From contig NC_134952.1 of assembly GCF_965638725.1 (NCBI RefSeq), positions 16,674,028-16,738,027 of the forward strand: a stretch of DNA of 64,000 nt. Reading direction: 5' to 3'. Shown here one piece after another: positions 1 through 11,137 of the stretch. Numbering within the stretch: position 1 is the stretch's first letter; every line of letters starts with the position of its first letter. The notes under the pieces were generated by a model. It was not told the origin of the DNA and ran no database searches. It saw only the letters and a list, made by a program, of their open reading frames with translations. A program made the translations under genes and the position numbers. Origin of the DNA: Aptenodytes patagonicus (taxonomy: Eukaryota > Chordata > Aves > Sphenisciformes > Spheniscidae).

Positions 1-3000
1 ATCACCGATTCTGCAAAGTAGCTTCTGTAAGCTATACTTAAGCAGCAAACTGTTTTGTGCCACTGCATAAAAATGGATTTGAGCTCTCAATACCATAATG
101 GGAGAGGAAATGACAGAATTACAGTAGGTTTTGTATTCTCTGTATAAGAGATGAACATAATAGGTCTGATCTTCCCCTAGCTCCTTCACCTTGTAGCTAT
201 GTGGTTAGAAAGCACAACTTCCAGTGCTCAGAGTTAGATTAAACTTACAAAAAAGCTAAACATATGAAGGTAGAGGAGTTAACGATTAAGGCATCCAAGC
301 AACCATAATTCTTTTAAGTGAAACTGTGCATAAAGGGTTAAAAAATTTAGAGTCTGCAGAAACAAACTAAATTTAACCCCACATTTCCCTCAGGTTCTTA
401 TTATAGAAGAAAATTAATGTTGTCTGGATGACTTTAACTGTGTGTTTTCTTTTTTAATATATTTCATTTTATTGAAGTGCAATATTTTCACTACATTTCC
501 TAGGTTTCAATTATTTTTTTTTTGTATAGCTAATGCACTTCTAAAATATTTTAACTCAAATATTCTAATACATTCAGCTTTTACGTAGTTTCTTGGCCGG
601 GATTTTTCTTGGATTTCTTTTCTTTACAATTATTACAAATGTTATACATGAGCACTAAGAAAGAACCACACGGGTAATATGGTTTTAGTAATCAGAATAT
701 ACAGGGTGAAACCAGCATATTGTTTTTCAATGTCTTCGTATCATCATAATAGCATGAACAGTCAAAAGTGATGAAGCTTAACACTGATTTACAATTGATC
801 ATTAGATCAGAGATGTAAATTATTATGAGAGGACTCAAGACTCCGGTTTCTGAGTCCCAACTAGAGCTAAGGCATATTTAGAAGGAGGAGGGAGGAAAAT
901 AAGTGAAAGCTTCAATATCAGTCACCCTGCACTGTTCAGAAACATAACTTAGTAAGTTAAAAAAAAAAAAAAAAAAAAAGCGCCAGGGGTGGGGAAGGTA
1001 GCTGGGACATGACTTAGAAACAGCCAAGTGTTGAGAGAGCATTCATTTGCTGTGTGGCAGAGCTGAGTTCAACTCTGTGTTGCCTCCAGGCCTGCCTCTT
1101 CCACCTCCCAGAGGCACAGCCTCATCGACGGGCCAGTCTCATCGTTACTGCCATGGATGCTGGAGTATTTCACAAAAGATGCTGCATGCCTGCACTAAAC
1201 GGAAAGGAGAGCATCCTACCCTCCAGCGACCTAGCAGCTCCTCACTGGCTGAGCTCAGATATCGCAATAGCCAGCCTTAGAGTTGTTGACCCCACCTTGG
1301 TTACTGGATATATAGTCATAATTAGTCACAATGATATGGTTAATGGTTTTCTTAATTTTAATCTGTATTTCTTCAATTCTAACCTGTACATAGAAGTTTG
1401 ATTAATTTTAGTTCTATGGTGAATCTGAAGGGTCTGTACTGCTAATTTCTGAGATAATTCCATATTAATTAAAGCAGCAATTTCTTACAGAATCTGTTGA
1501 AAATAATTTTATTGAAACAGTGGGTGGTGGTGTAAAATTAGTGAACATCCATCTTACACTCAAAGAGGAAATAAGGTCAAGTACAAGAGAATATATTTTC
1601 ACATATAAATCAGACAGGTTGCCTTTGTTTTTAGTACAACACAGACGCTATGGCTCAGAAGGGGAACCTGCTCCTCTGTCACCTTTCAGAGGTTTAATAA
1701 ATAAACTTTAATAAATCTTCTTGTAGCAATTTAAAGCACTTACTTTAACAGCCTGCTGAGGTGCAAACATATACTCCTTCTGTTTAACTGGCTACGTGGT
1801 CCGTACACTCCCACAGAGGGGCAGACCTAGCTACAGACACATGCTTGCTTCCTCCTGCTGCATCTGCGATAAGGGCTACCTACAGGATTCAAGGAACTCG
1901 ACTTCAAAGCCTCCTTGCTCAAAAATTTCCAGAGCCTCCTCGGGTCTCCTACCTCGTCTCCTGAATATGGTCACACTACAGTATGCAACCCTTCAGAACA
2001 GATTATTCCAACACTGGAAGCATCACACAGTTATTCTTAGCACAAGTCAGTTACCCGAGTTTCTGGAGACCTATCCAATGATCACTGAGATCATTCCTTA
2101 AAATTTCCAGGAGCCTCCTACACCCCAATATTCAGGTACGTAAATGTGCACTGAACATTCATGCAATTAGTAGACGTGTCTCATGCATTCTTTAAAGTAC
2201 AACCCAAACTTACCCCCAGAGCTGTGAACACCACCTTCATGTTTGGTAAATAGTGGCAGCTGCATCTGAACTGTACATAGAAAAGAAGATGAGAAAATAC
2301 TGTGTTCTGATTAGAGCAGCACACACTGCTGGACAAACTCTTCTGCTGCACACAGCACATAGGAAAAAAATCAGCAGTAAAACCTTAGTATTCTCTAACC
2401 TCAGAATAATTTTATGTCCTGGTAATATAACCAAATTAAGCAGCCATATTATAAGGACTGTTAAAAACGCTATCTGCTACATGAGTGCACCAGCAACAAC
2501 ACAAGCTTTAAAATCCTACAAGCCATTTTGAGAATTAAACAGAGATTGACAGTATCTCTATTTTGTAGTGCCAACTTTTTGAACGCTTCCCATTTGTCAC
2601 GAAACATATGATCGTGTTGGCAGCAGTTCCCAGTTAGCACTGGTCCCCTTTGTGAAAGCCACTGCTTAAACAAAGAACTAGATATGGTCTCATCCTCAAC
2701 AAATTTGAAGTGTATTTGCTCCACTGGTGAATTATTGCTATCCTGGACAGGAGGTGGAAAGTGTGCAGGATTCTGCAGCACACAGAAAATAAGCTCTTCA
2801 CAGTTTTGTAGGCTGTATACACGGAGCCATTCTATCACTTTTCAGCAACTCCAGCTTACATTATATCTACAGACTTGCAGTAAGATGAGATAGTCGCAGT
2901 ATTTAAACCTTCAAACAATCTACGCTGCAAATCTGCCAGCCTCCTGTTCCTCAGAATGTTTCATCTCAGCTAAAAATTACCAGTTCAGAGGGATAAGAGC

Positions 3001-6000
3001 ACAGAGGTATACAGCTGACTGCAATGCATTCCACCAGACAGCCTTTATGAATTTTTTAGCTGAACTTTCTTCTGCCCTTGTTGTTCTTGCCAACCACATG
3101 CAGAACATTTTAGAGACAATAGAAATTCCCCGGAGGTTTACACGCACTATTCAATTCCCAACAATAAAAAAAATACATCCTTTTTCTATACTGAGTTTCA
3201 TCTCATATTTTCCTTCATCCTAAATTACAACTAACATCCAGAACTTGCATTGCATAGCTGAGAAACTAGCAGAAATTGCCACATTCAATTAGCACAGCAG
3301 AAGCAGCAAACTAGAAATAGGATTTCATTCACTTTAATTCACTAGTTGATTGCCATAAATACTCGTCTGTAAAACATGGAATTCTGAATACTCCACAGAC
3401 ATTATTTTCCTTTCATGAAGATGTTTGTTTACTTTGGCAGTGATTCTCTTGGGAGAAACTCTAATGACTTCCACTACCAAAAAAAACCCCGAAACAAAAA
3501 AGAAACAGAAACTGCCACTAGCAAGCAAGAAAATATTAGTCTAATGTGCTGGTTAAACTCCAGGGCAAAAAGGAGAAAAAACAGAGTAAATCACTGGTTT
3601 GCATTCTTGTGACCAGAACCCATATCCTTCAAGTCCAGCACGCAGCATAGCTCTCGTGATGGAAGTCGGGCTTTGAATAAAGGAAGAAAGCTGCCCATCT
3701 GTGAATTTTAAGATTTTAAGATTTTTAGCTTTAAAAACAAACAAACAAACAAACAAAAACATAACATGGGCATGGGAAGAACAGAATAAAGCAAACTATT
3801 TCAATCCCTGGTGTTAAATTTTGCCACTGCTTTTAATTTCACCCCAACACACAGTGATCTAACAAAGGTTTCTTTCCCAATTTTGTTATATCTGGAGGAT
3901 TAGTATTTTTTTCTTTTACTGAGAAAAACCACCAGGAAAAAAGGTAAGCTACTGTGACTCAACAAACTGCTCACTGCTGAAAAAGACTTGCCTACCTCCT
4001 TCCTAAGAATGCATGATTATTATTTTCAGAATTTAAAACAATCAACAGAAAAAACAGTAAATGAAACACTGATATAAATCTTCAGATCTCTCTTTCCTGT
4101 GGAATGTCAAACCTCATAATCTTCTTTTCTGTATGAATAACCTGCAGTCCCAGACTGTTTTCCACGTTTCCATGGAAGGAAAAAGTCATTAACAAAAATC
4201 AACTTTAAGGTTAAGAGGAAGCAGCTCTAGCAAAAGTACATGAATCGTATATTTTTGTTACCAGTTAGAACAATGTGCTGTTCCTGGAATGCATACGCAA
4301 GCCTGTTTCAAAGCTTAAACTGAGGAATGAAGCAGACACATGTCATAGACCACAGGACAGCAGACTCTGCACTTCCCTAAACAGCCTTACCATAGGGAAG
4401 ATCGAGACAGATCTCTTAGCAGAGCCCCTGCGACCAGTGCAGGACAGACAGAGAGCTACCTAAATACAGAGTGCTGAAAAAGAGCCCAGGAAGAAGAGAA
4501 GATGTGGAAGGGGAGAAGGAAAGGTAAAATAGTAAAGAGAAAACAAGCAACTGATATCAAAACCCCTGATTTTCTTGTAGCTGTAGAGCCTTGGAAGAGG
4601 GGTCAAACGGAGTAGTAAATCACTGTAAATGGTGAAAAGCCTATAAATATTGTGGGCTGTGGAAAGAACAATTTGTTGCATTACAAGCAGCCAATGAGTC
4701 TCTATGCTGAGGCACTCCACAAGAAAAAGGTTTTCTGAAGTCAGTACTATCGGTAGGCGCATTTACTTTTAACTATAACATGCAAAAATTCACCAGAAAA
4801 GCTGCTTTTAGTATTGGAATGAAAGCAAAGATAATTTTCACGTGTACATGTTATTTGCAGCCCATATTCAAAATCACAGCCACAGTGATTTTCCAACTAG
4901 CTAATAGGAGGGAAATAGCAGATTCTAGCAGCAGTCAGAGTTATTTTCTTTTTTATACGTTAAGCTCCTGATTTTCTGGTGTCCATGTTAATTTACAAAA
5001 TGAGGAAGCACTGAAGTAACTCTGCATGCACATAAAAGTCTACATACTGTATCTAAATTTTTATCAGTTTCATGATTTATTATATGTTCCCCAAAACTGT
5101 AACACTTGTTTAGTGGTGTCTGATTAGGAAAAAGTATAGACCCTACCCCCAAGAACATACAGTTTTTAAAGAAGCTAAACCCACAGACCACTGTGAGGCA
5201 GACAACATCTCAGCACAATCCCTTTCAGTTCTTATAACTGCTAAAAGTTTTTTTGTTCAAGCAGAAAAATAGAACAGTGGGCCAAAATGCTTTCTCATAT
5301 AATAATATCCTGTCGCTAACACTGGCCAATAGCAGGTGTTATTCTCCTGGGTTTATAAAAAGGAAAAAACTTAAGCTGTGCATGGAAATTTCTAGAAGAG
5401 ATGATAACCACTTGGGAGCAAAATTCGGAAGCCACTGCCTTGCTGATCCTTTTAATGTCACCCAAATGGCAGCCAAAAGAGCTGCTTTGTAATCCTTACA
5501 GTTTATTTGATTTGTCTTTATATAGTGTTATTTTATATAGTTTATTGTGATTTGTCTTTCTATTTTCTCTTCTATAGCATGGCTGGTTCAATTTGCCACA
5601 CAAAATCTAGCACACAGTGGATGATGCAGGACACCAGACAAGTAAGATGATCATTGTCTTTCAGGTACTGCCAAACCAGGAGAGTTGTCAGCCACAGCTC
5701 TGCCACAGGCCTCCTAGATGAAGTTGATGCCTGGCACGTTTGTTGCAATGAACACACAGAAGCAGGTTGATTAATGGTCACAAGAACCATAACTTAGGTA
5801 TATTTGGTTTTACTATACTGGCCACTTGTTTTGCAACATCTGGGTTTTTTTCAATTTACATACTATATACAGCGATATTGCATATGGCTTGGCATTTGCT
5901 TCTCGTAATGTTTGTTGTCTAGTCTGAACAACTCATCCTAGCTCCGTGACTCTCTAGCTTCCCCAAGTCATTCAGACGAGGGGCTCTGCCAGCATGCTCT

Positions 6001-7620
6001 CTTCTTCAGGCCCAAGCACATGGTCGCTTTCCGATGACAATCAGGGAACGTGGAGTCCAAGCACCCCAGTACCCCCTAAGGTCTGGAAAGGCCAATCTAG
6101 GAAGTTCCTGAGTTGCAAATGGTTGAGGCAACTGAAGGAAGCATTACACATGCTTAACCTGTTCTTACACATTTATTTAGACATCTACTTTCAGACACTA
6201 TTACTTTCCTACTAGCCCAATCCAGAAAAGCTCTCAAACCTTCCCTGGAAAGGGGCAGCTAAGATAAAAGAAAGCAGGAAGGAATCAAGTGATTACAAGG
6301 GAGAAAAAACATTAAAGCAAGAGGCTGTGAAGGCCAAATGGTCAAAAATCAAGAAACTGGGAACTGGAGAGAGAAAACAAACAGCAGCAAGGACAGGACT
6401 CAGCGCTTCTTGATGGCACCAAGGTGACAGTTAAGAGACTTGATTTGGTGGAGGAGAAGCCAGAATTTCTGTCCCCAGCATACACCAAGGGGTCTCGTAT
6501 CAGGGGCAGAAGAGACAGGATATACAGCCTGAAGGATTCTTGATTCGACTCAGTACAGCTGTTCTTGCTTGTACCAGAGTCAAGAAGCATATGCCGCAAG
6601 ACCAAGGAGCACCAAAGACCTCCTGGATTCTGCAGCAAGATATAGCCAGAAGCTTTCCTCATGATCAGCAGAGAGAGAGATCAGGTTTCTCTCTCTAAAG
6701 GTACCTGCATTAAGGTAGGATGAACCATCCTTTGGTAGCACCTGTCTTGTGTTTGTAGAAGATTAGGCAGCTAATATAGAGCGGATGCTTACTTTTTACA
6801 TGGTTAAAAAGATGAGATACACCCCATGAAAGTTGTTTTAATAAAAATGAACAATTGGGATAGGTAGCTACCGTGGTAGACATAAGCTGTCACAGAGAAT
6901 GTGAGTACTCTTGTCTTTCAGTCAATTTAAAAAGACTACTCACAGATGCCACGATAGCTGTTTTGAAGAATTGCCAGATTTTGAGCTTGATTTAAAGGTG
7001 AGGGACAGAGAAGCTGACCACTTAAAAAAAAAAACAACTAAATGAGTTCCTGCACACTTTGCAGGAATAGGCAGCTGGTTATAGGAGAGATACAGAGCAG
7101 CATTGCTTCCAGCTTTGCTAGACGCCTGAGAACGCCCCAGGTAGAGGACAGCTTCTGTTCAGGCTTGCACATAACCGAACGTCAGGCCTATGACACGAAC
7201 GCAAAGCGAAGCCAGATGCTACCAGTTCTGCAGCTCACAAAACTAATGCTTACGAGGACCGTGCTGTGAAGCAACTCACTATTCAGAGAGAAATCATTAC
7301 TCGGCCGGCAACATTTACTCAGCATGTGATCACCTCTAGGGCCTTGGTCTGCACTCTATTTTTTACCACTTGTAAGACAGACAGCTGCAGAGTTCTTGAA
7401 ACAGATACCAATATAATGAATAATTCTGGAGTACTAAGCCATAATACAGCAAAGATAAATATGTATCAATTATTCTTCTATGCTGCAAAAGTATTTTCAT
7501 CTTAGCCCTGCAAGATGGCATGGATACTCAAATACACACACCCACACAGGTTCACGATCACATCAGAGATGACTGCAGATGCCGAACCAATTTTTTTTCC
7601 TCTACATTTTATATGCGTAT
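1..7620. other. upstream intergenic DNA, no gene supported
   Basis: AT-rich single-copy-looking DNA upstream of the CPEB2 promoter block. Short open frames occur on both strands but none has a protein-like composition, recognisable motif or convincing splice structure, so I call no gene. A 21-base A run lies at 959-979. Stretches near 1,040-1,290 and 5,900-6,100 are somewhat richer in GC and could be exons of a divergent non-coding transcript, but nothing in the sequence proves it. Confidence 0.6.
959..979. repeat. A21 homopolymer
   Basis: Uninterrupted run of 21 A. No AATAAA lies just upstream and no coding-like sequence precedes it, so it is more likely a simple repeat than a retrocopy tail. 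Confidence 0.9.
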
Positions 7621-7625
7621 AACAA

Positions 7626-7687
7626 ACACATACAGATTTAATAAGTAAGAATTGTTACACATACAGATTTAATAAGTAAGAATTGTT
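7626..7687. repeat. perfect tandem duplication, 2 x 31 bp
   Basis: Two identical 31-bp units lie head to tail (7626-7656 and 7657-7687). Each begins ACACATACAG and ends AGAATTGTT. The lack of any difference implies a recent event or an allele-level variant. It abuts the 5' side of an old LINE remnant. Confidence 0.95.
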
Positions 7688-7805
7688 ACACCGGGTCAGA
7701 CCAAAGGTCCATCGGCCAAATGGAAAGCAGCCATCCAGTCTTTGACAGTGGCCACTAATGGATGCCTAGAGAAAAGTACAATAGGTCAAGCATATAATGA
7801 CACTT
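7688..7805 (-). mobile_element. degraded CR1/L3-type LINE 3' remnant
   Basis: The words GGGTCAGACCAAAGGTCCAT, GACAGTGGCCACTAATGGATG and the following AGAGAAAAGTACAATAGGTCAAGC are arranged as in the antisense of an old dispersed CR1-like LINE tail common in reptile and bird genomes. This is recognition from memory of the repeat, not a search. The copy is short and decayed. Its exact subfamily and 3' limit are uncertain. Confidence 0.55.
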
Positions 7806-8099
7806 CCCCAATGTGCTCTCACATTCAATAGCCATGTATTAATTCTCTCGCTGCTGAACTATGGCTTTCCCATAGAGCACGAAGGGAGCTTTAGTCTTTC
7901 CAGGGATATCTACATCTGTAACAGCATTACATCTATAGCTGCCAAACTCTATATTTGTTTGCATTAAACAGCTGCCGAGAGCTGTGCTTCCACTAGACAG
8001 AAAGGGTAAAACCCCACCTTTAATATTGTCTGTCCAGGAAGTACCTCAAAAGGCACCACCGCATGCCACCACACCTCAGCACGGGCTTGATCTGAGCTC

Positions 8100-8800
8100 T
8101 TGTGGGTCTCTGAGGAGTCCAACAACTGAGTGGCACGGTTTGACGGCGGGACCTGGGCGGAGAGGAAGGGGTGACTGACCCAGCGCCACCCGGGAGCTCC
8201 GACACCCTCCACCGCACCGCAGGGCCAGGAGCGCCCCGGTCGGGCAGAGAGACCCCGCCCCCGCATCCCTACCACAGAGGGAACAGGAGGCCACAGCTGC
8301 GTCACCCTGGGCCTGCCCCTCCGGTCCCACAAGGGCCGAGCAGCTGCGAGGAGGCACCGAGCCCCCGCACCCCGCCAGCAAGCCCCGCCGGTGGGCGAAG
8401 GCGGGGTACGCCGGGGCGGGCGGGGCGCACCCCAGCAGGGCGCCCGCGAAGGCAACGCCGCGAGAGGGGGCGGGGCCCGGGGCGGGGCGGGGCTCCCCCG
8501 GCTGGGCCTCGACACCCGCCCGTCTCGTGCCGCCGCGCTCGCGCCCCACCCCCCTCCGCCCGCCCGTGGCGCGCGGCCCTGCGTCAATGCAAATGAGCGC
8601 CGCGCGAGGCGAGGGGGCGGGGCGCCCCTCCTCCCCGAACGACTGCCCGACGGGATCGCAGGCAGCGGAAGAAACCACCATCCCAGCCTCCCCCCACCCT
8701 GTCTGCGGACGGAAAAGCCGGTCGCACCCGCTGCCGCAAAACGAAATAAAATCATTTTATGTCAGGTGTTTCCCGCCCGAGGGTAGATACGTCGTCGAAG
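8100..8800. promoter_or_regulatory. CpG-rich block with GC boxes and an octamer (distal promoter part)
   Basis: Very GC- and CpG-rich DNA follows AT-rich sequence. It contains GGGGCGGGGC-type Sp1/KLF boxes around 8466-8495 and 8610-8625 and a perfect octamer ATGCAAAT at 8587-8594. Long open frames here on both strands are by-products of the base composition. A second CpG-rich block begins near 8,880 after a short AT-richer gap, so the island is bipartite. It could serve CPEB2 and a divergent non-coding transcript; the latter is inference. Confidence 0.7.
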
Positions 8801-8879
8801 CCCAGTGAGTGCCTTCCTCACCCAAAAGGCCAGCAGATCTTCAGGGCGTTACTTAAAGGCTGTCATCTCCCCCCCGCTT

Positions 8880-9470
8880 AAGTGGTAGCGCTCACCCGGC
8901 TCGTCGGCGCCGTGAGCGCGGGCGTCGGTCAGCGCGAGCGCCCACCCCCCGAGCAGCGCCAGGGACGGGCGAAGGGGGAGTGATGTGATGATGCATTATT
9001 CATGAGGGGGCGGACTCGCCGGCTCGACCAAGGTCGGCCGGGCGGGCAAGGGGGTGGGGGTTGTGACGTATCTATGACGAATGTTCCGGCGTTCTTAAGG
9101 GCGTTGCGGCCGGCTCTGAGCTGGTAGTGGGGGCGGGGGAGGTGGCTGGGGGTCGAGCGGAGCCCTGCCGCGGAAACCCGGGCCGTCTGGGGGTACCGGC
9201 GGCCTGCCGGCCTCCCTGCCAGTGCCAAGCCTGGAAACGCCCCGCTTTCCCCCTGCGCTACGGTGTAGCGGCTGGGGGGGGGGGGGGAGTCGGACGGAGG
9301 AGTTACCGGGGCGGGGGCGGGCTGTCGGGGGGGAACGACCTGTCCGGGGGTATTCGTGATGATCTAGCGGGTTACTGTGGGTGCGACTGTAGGCGGGAAG
9401 GGCCGCCCTACCGGGGGTCCCGATCGATTAGAAGAGGGGGGCGGGGAAAAAAGCCCTGACAAAAATAGGG
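8880..9470 (+). promoter_or_regulatory. CPEB2: proximal CpG island of CPEB2 with CRE-like site
   Basis: GC-rich DNA immediately upstream of exon 1. It contains a CRE-like TGACGTA at 9064-9070 with a nearby second half-site (ATGACGAA), a GCATTATTCATGA block near 8993-9005 next to a GC box, several G4-prone G runs between 9,260 and 9,350, and a G14 run at 9274-9287. No TATA box lies in this part. The transcription start cannot be fixed from sequence alone. Confidence 0.65.
9274..9287 (+). repeat. G14 homopolymer, G-quadruplex-prone
   Basis: A run of 14 G, followed within 60 bases by several further runs of 4-7 G (9,300-9,350). Together these satisfy the simple G3+N1-7 quadruplex pattern on the sense strand. 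Confidence 0.8.
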
Positions 9471-9600
9471 TTATTTATTATCAAGAGGCTCCGATATTTT
9501 TAAAACCAGTATAGTGGAGATTATGACAAGGAAGAGGGCTTTATTCTAGAAAGTGGCTATTTTTTGGCTTATATAGTGGTTTGCGATAGGCGGGTGTTTA
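9471..9600 (+). promoter_or_regulatory. CPEB2: AT-rich CArG/MEF2/TATA-like island before the CPEB2 start codon
   Basis: A 130-bp AT-rich island sits inside otherwise extremely GC-rich DNA. It contains CCAGTATAGTGG (9506-9517), CTATTTTTTGG (9557-9567, one base off a CArG box) and GCTTATATAGTGG (9567-9579, TATA-like). The first and third form a diverged direct repeat about 62 bp apart, each preceded by TATTTTT. This could be core promoter, SRF/MEF2-type elements or a structured 5' UTR. The ATG lies about 140 bp further on. Confidence 0.5.
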
Positions 9601-9603
9601 AAT

Positions 9604-9623
9604 CCCCCCCCCCCCCCCCCCCC
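9604..9623 (+). repeat. C20 homopolymer in the CPEB2 leader
   Basis: An uninterrupted run of 20 C lies 92 bases before the ATG. It is probably length-polymorphic and hard to sequence; if transcribed it would give a poly(C) tract in the 5' UTR. Confidence 0.9.
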
Positions 9624-9715
9624 GAAGATTATTAATTATCTTTGTCTCTTCGGACTCCAGGGTGGGGAGTGCACCCCCCCGCCGAGCCGGTGTCAGGGGA
9701 GCCCCCCTCCATTGC

Positions 9716-11137
9716 ATGGGGGATCGCAGCCTCGGGCTCCCGCAGACGGCGACCCCCAGCCCACCGCCGGGTGCAGGAGGCGCTGGCTCTGCCGGGTCCT
9801 TCCCCTCCCTGGCGGCGGCGGCAGCCGCCTCTCGTTCCTCCTCCTGCCCCTTCTCACCCGCTGTAACCGGTTCCTCCGGCAGCGGCGGCGTGTCCGGTGG
9901 GTCGCCGCCGCCCTCTCTGATCCCCTCGGCGGCCGCTGCTGCGCATCATCAAAACATGCAGGATGAGCTGCTCCTGGGGGTGACACGGCAGCAGCAGCCA
10001 GGCAGCGAGAGGCTGGGCAGCAGCCCCGCACCAGGACACCCCCCTCTCGGCCACCCCTCCTCTGACTTTAAACCCAGTCTCAGCCCCCACCAGGATTTAA
10101 ACAAGCAGCAACCGCAGCAGCAACAGCCGCCGCCTCCTCAGCTGAGCCAGAAGAGGAAAGAGTTTAAGCAGCAGCAGCTCAGCAGCCCAGCCCAGCTCGG
10201 CAGCAGCCACCCCCTGAATAACCACCACCCCCCAGACTATCATCACCACCCCCCTCAGCAGCAGCAGCAGCAGTTCAGCCACCCCACTGACAAGTACCAG
10301 CAGCAGGAGCACAGGCAACAGCAGCAGCTCCAGCTCCTCAGCGCTCACCCCCCGGAGCCGCCGCGGACGGGGGACTACCCGCACCACCGGCCCCTCAGCC
10401 CCGCCGAGCACAAGGGCGGCGCGGACAGGGGGGGTTCAGAGCGGCTCGCCCCTTCCTGCCCGGGGGGATCGGTGTCCGCGGACCCCAATGTGGGGGTGGC
10501 CGCCGCCTCCTGCGTGAATCCGCCTCCGTCTCCTCCTCATCTGCAGGCGAGAGCCAAGCTGCCCCCCATGGAGTCCCCCCCGAACAGCCACTTGCTGGGC
10601 AGCCCCGGGAACCTCCTGCCCGGCGGGCTAGGCTCTGGCTTCAGCAGCCTGCAGAGCCCGGAGATCCCCAGCCCCCATCACCAGAGCGGGGGCGGCTCCT
10701 CCTCGGCGGCTTCCCCTCCTCCTCCGCCGCTGCCCGGCTTCGGCACCCCCTGGTCGGTGCAGACCTCGTCGCCGCCTCCGCAGCAGACGCAGCAGCCTCC
10801 GGTCTCCAGCGGCGGCGGCGGGCAGATCAGCGCGATGCCGCCCCCGAGCCCGGAATCCGAGACCAGCTTCTACCCGGGGATCCCGTCATCGATCAACCCC
10901 GCTTTCTTCCAGAGCTTCTCGCCGGTGTCTCCTCACAACCCCTGCGCCGGGCCCTTCAGCAGCCCCTTCTCGGCCGCCGCCCCCCCGCCGCCGCCGCAGA
11001 TGAATTTACCTCAGCAGCAGCAGCAGCAACAGCAGAACCGGAGATCCCCTGTGAGCCCCCAGCTCCAGCACCAACACCAGGCGGCGGCCGCCGCCGCCGC
11101 CTTCCTGCAGCAGAGAAACTCCTACAACCACCACCAG
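9716..11137 (+). CDS. CPEB2: CPEB2 coding exon 1: disordered Q/H/P-rich N-terminus (codons 1-474)
   Basis: CPEB2 is a cytoplasmic RNA-binding protein of the CPEB2/3/4 subfamily that binds U-rich 3' UTR elements and controls translation and poly(A) length. This exon encodes the long intrinsically disordered half. It shows S/A/G/P-rich sequence, then a conserved NMQDELLLG patch (near residue 80, matching NIQDEIL in CPEB4), many short poly-Q and poly-H runs, a PPPP region, and near the end QQQQQQQQNRRSPVSP and an Ala7 tract. I chose ATG 9716. It is the first in-frame ATG, an in-frame TAA lies at 9599, and the open frame before it begins only with GTG. The Kozak context is modest (T at -3, G at +4). 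The exon ends CAG|GTACCG in phase 0. Such Q-rich tails drive condensate or prion-like behaviour in CPEB relatives. Whether a non-ATG start adds up to 38 residues is open. Confidence 0.93.

Noticed and set aside
1047-1401. Overlapping open frames of 77 and 115 codons
   Set aside because: No recognisable protein, ordinary length for chance, no promoter or splice context.
7964-8755. 263-codon open frame on the - strand in the CpG island, and similar + strand frames to 8,808
   Set aside because: Composition is P/R/G/A-rich in every frame, as expected from CpG-rich DNA. There are no motifs and no splice support.
9662-9715. Start of the exon 1 frame at GTG 9662
   Set aside because: It is GTG, not ATG, and follows an in-frame TAA at 9599. 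The first in-frame ATG is 9716 and the conserved family patch lies downstream.
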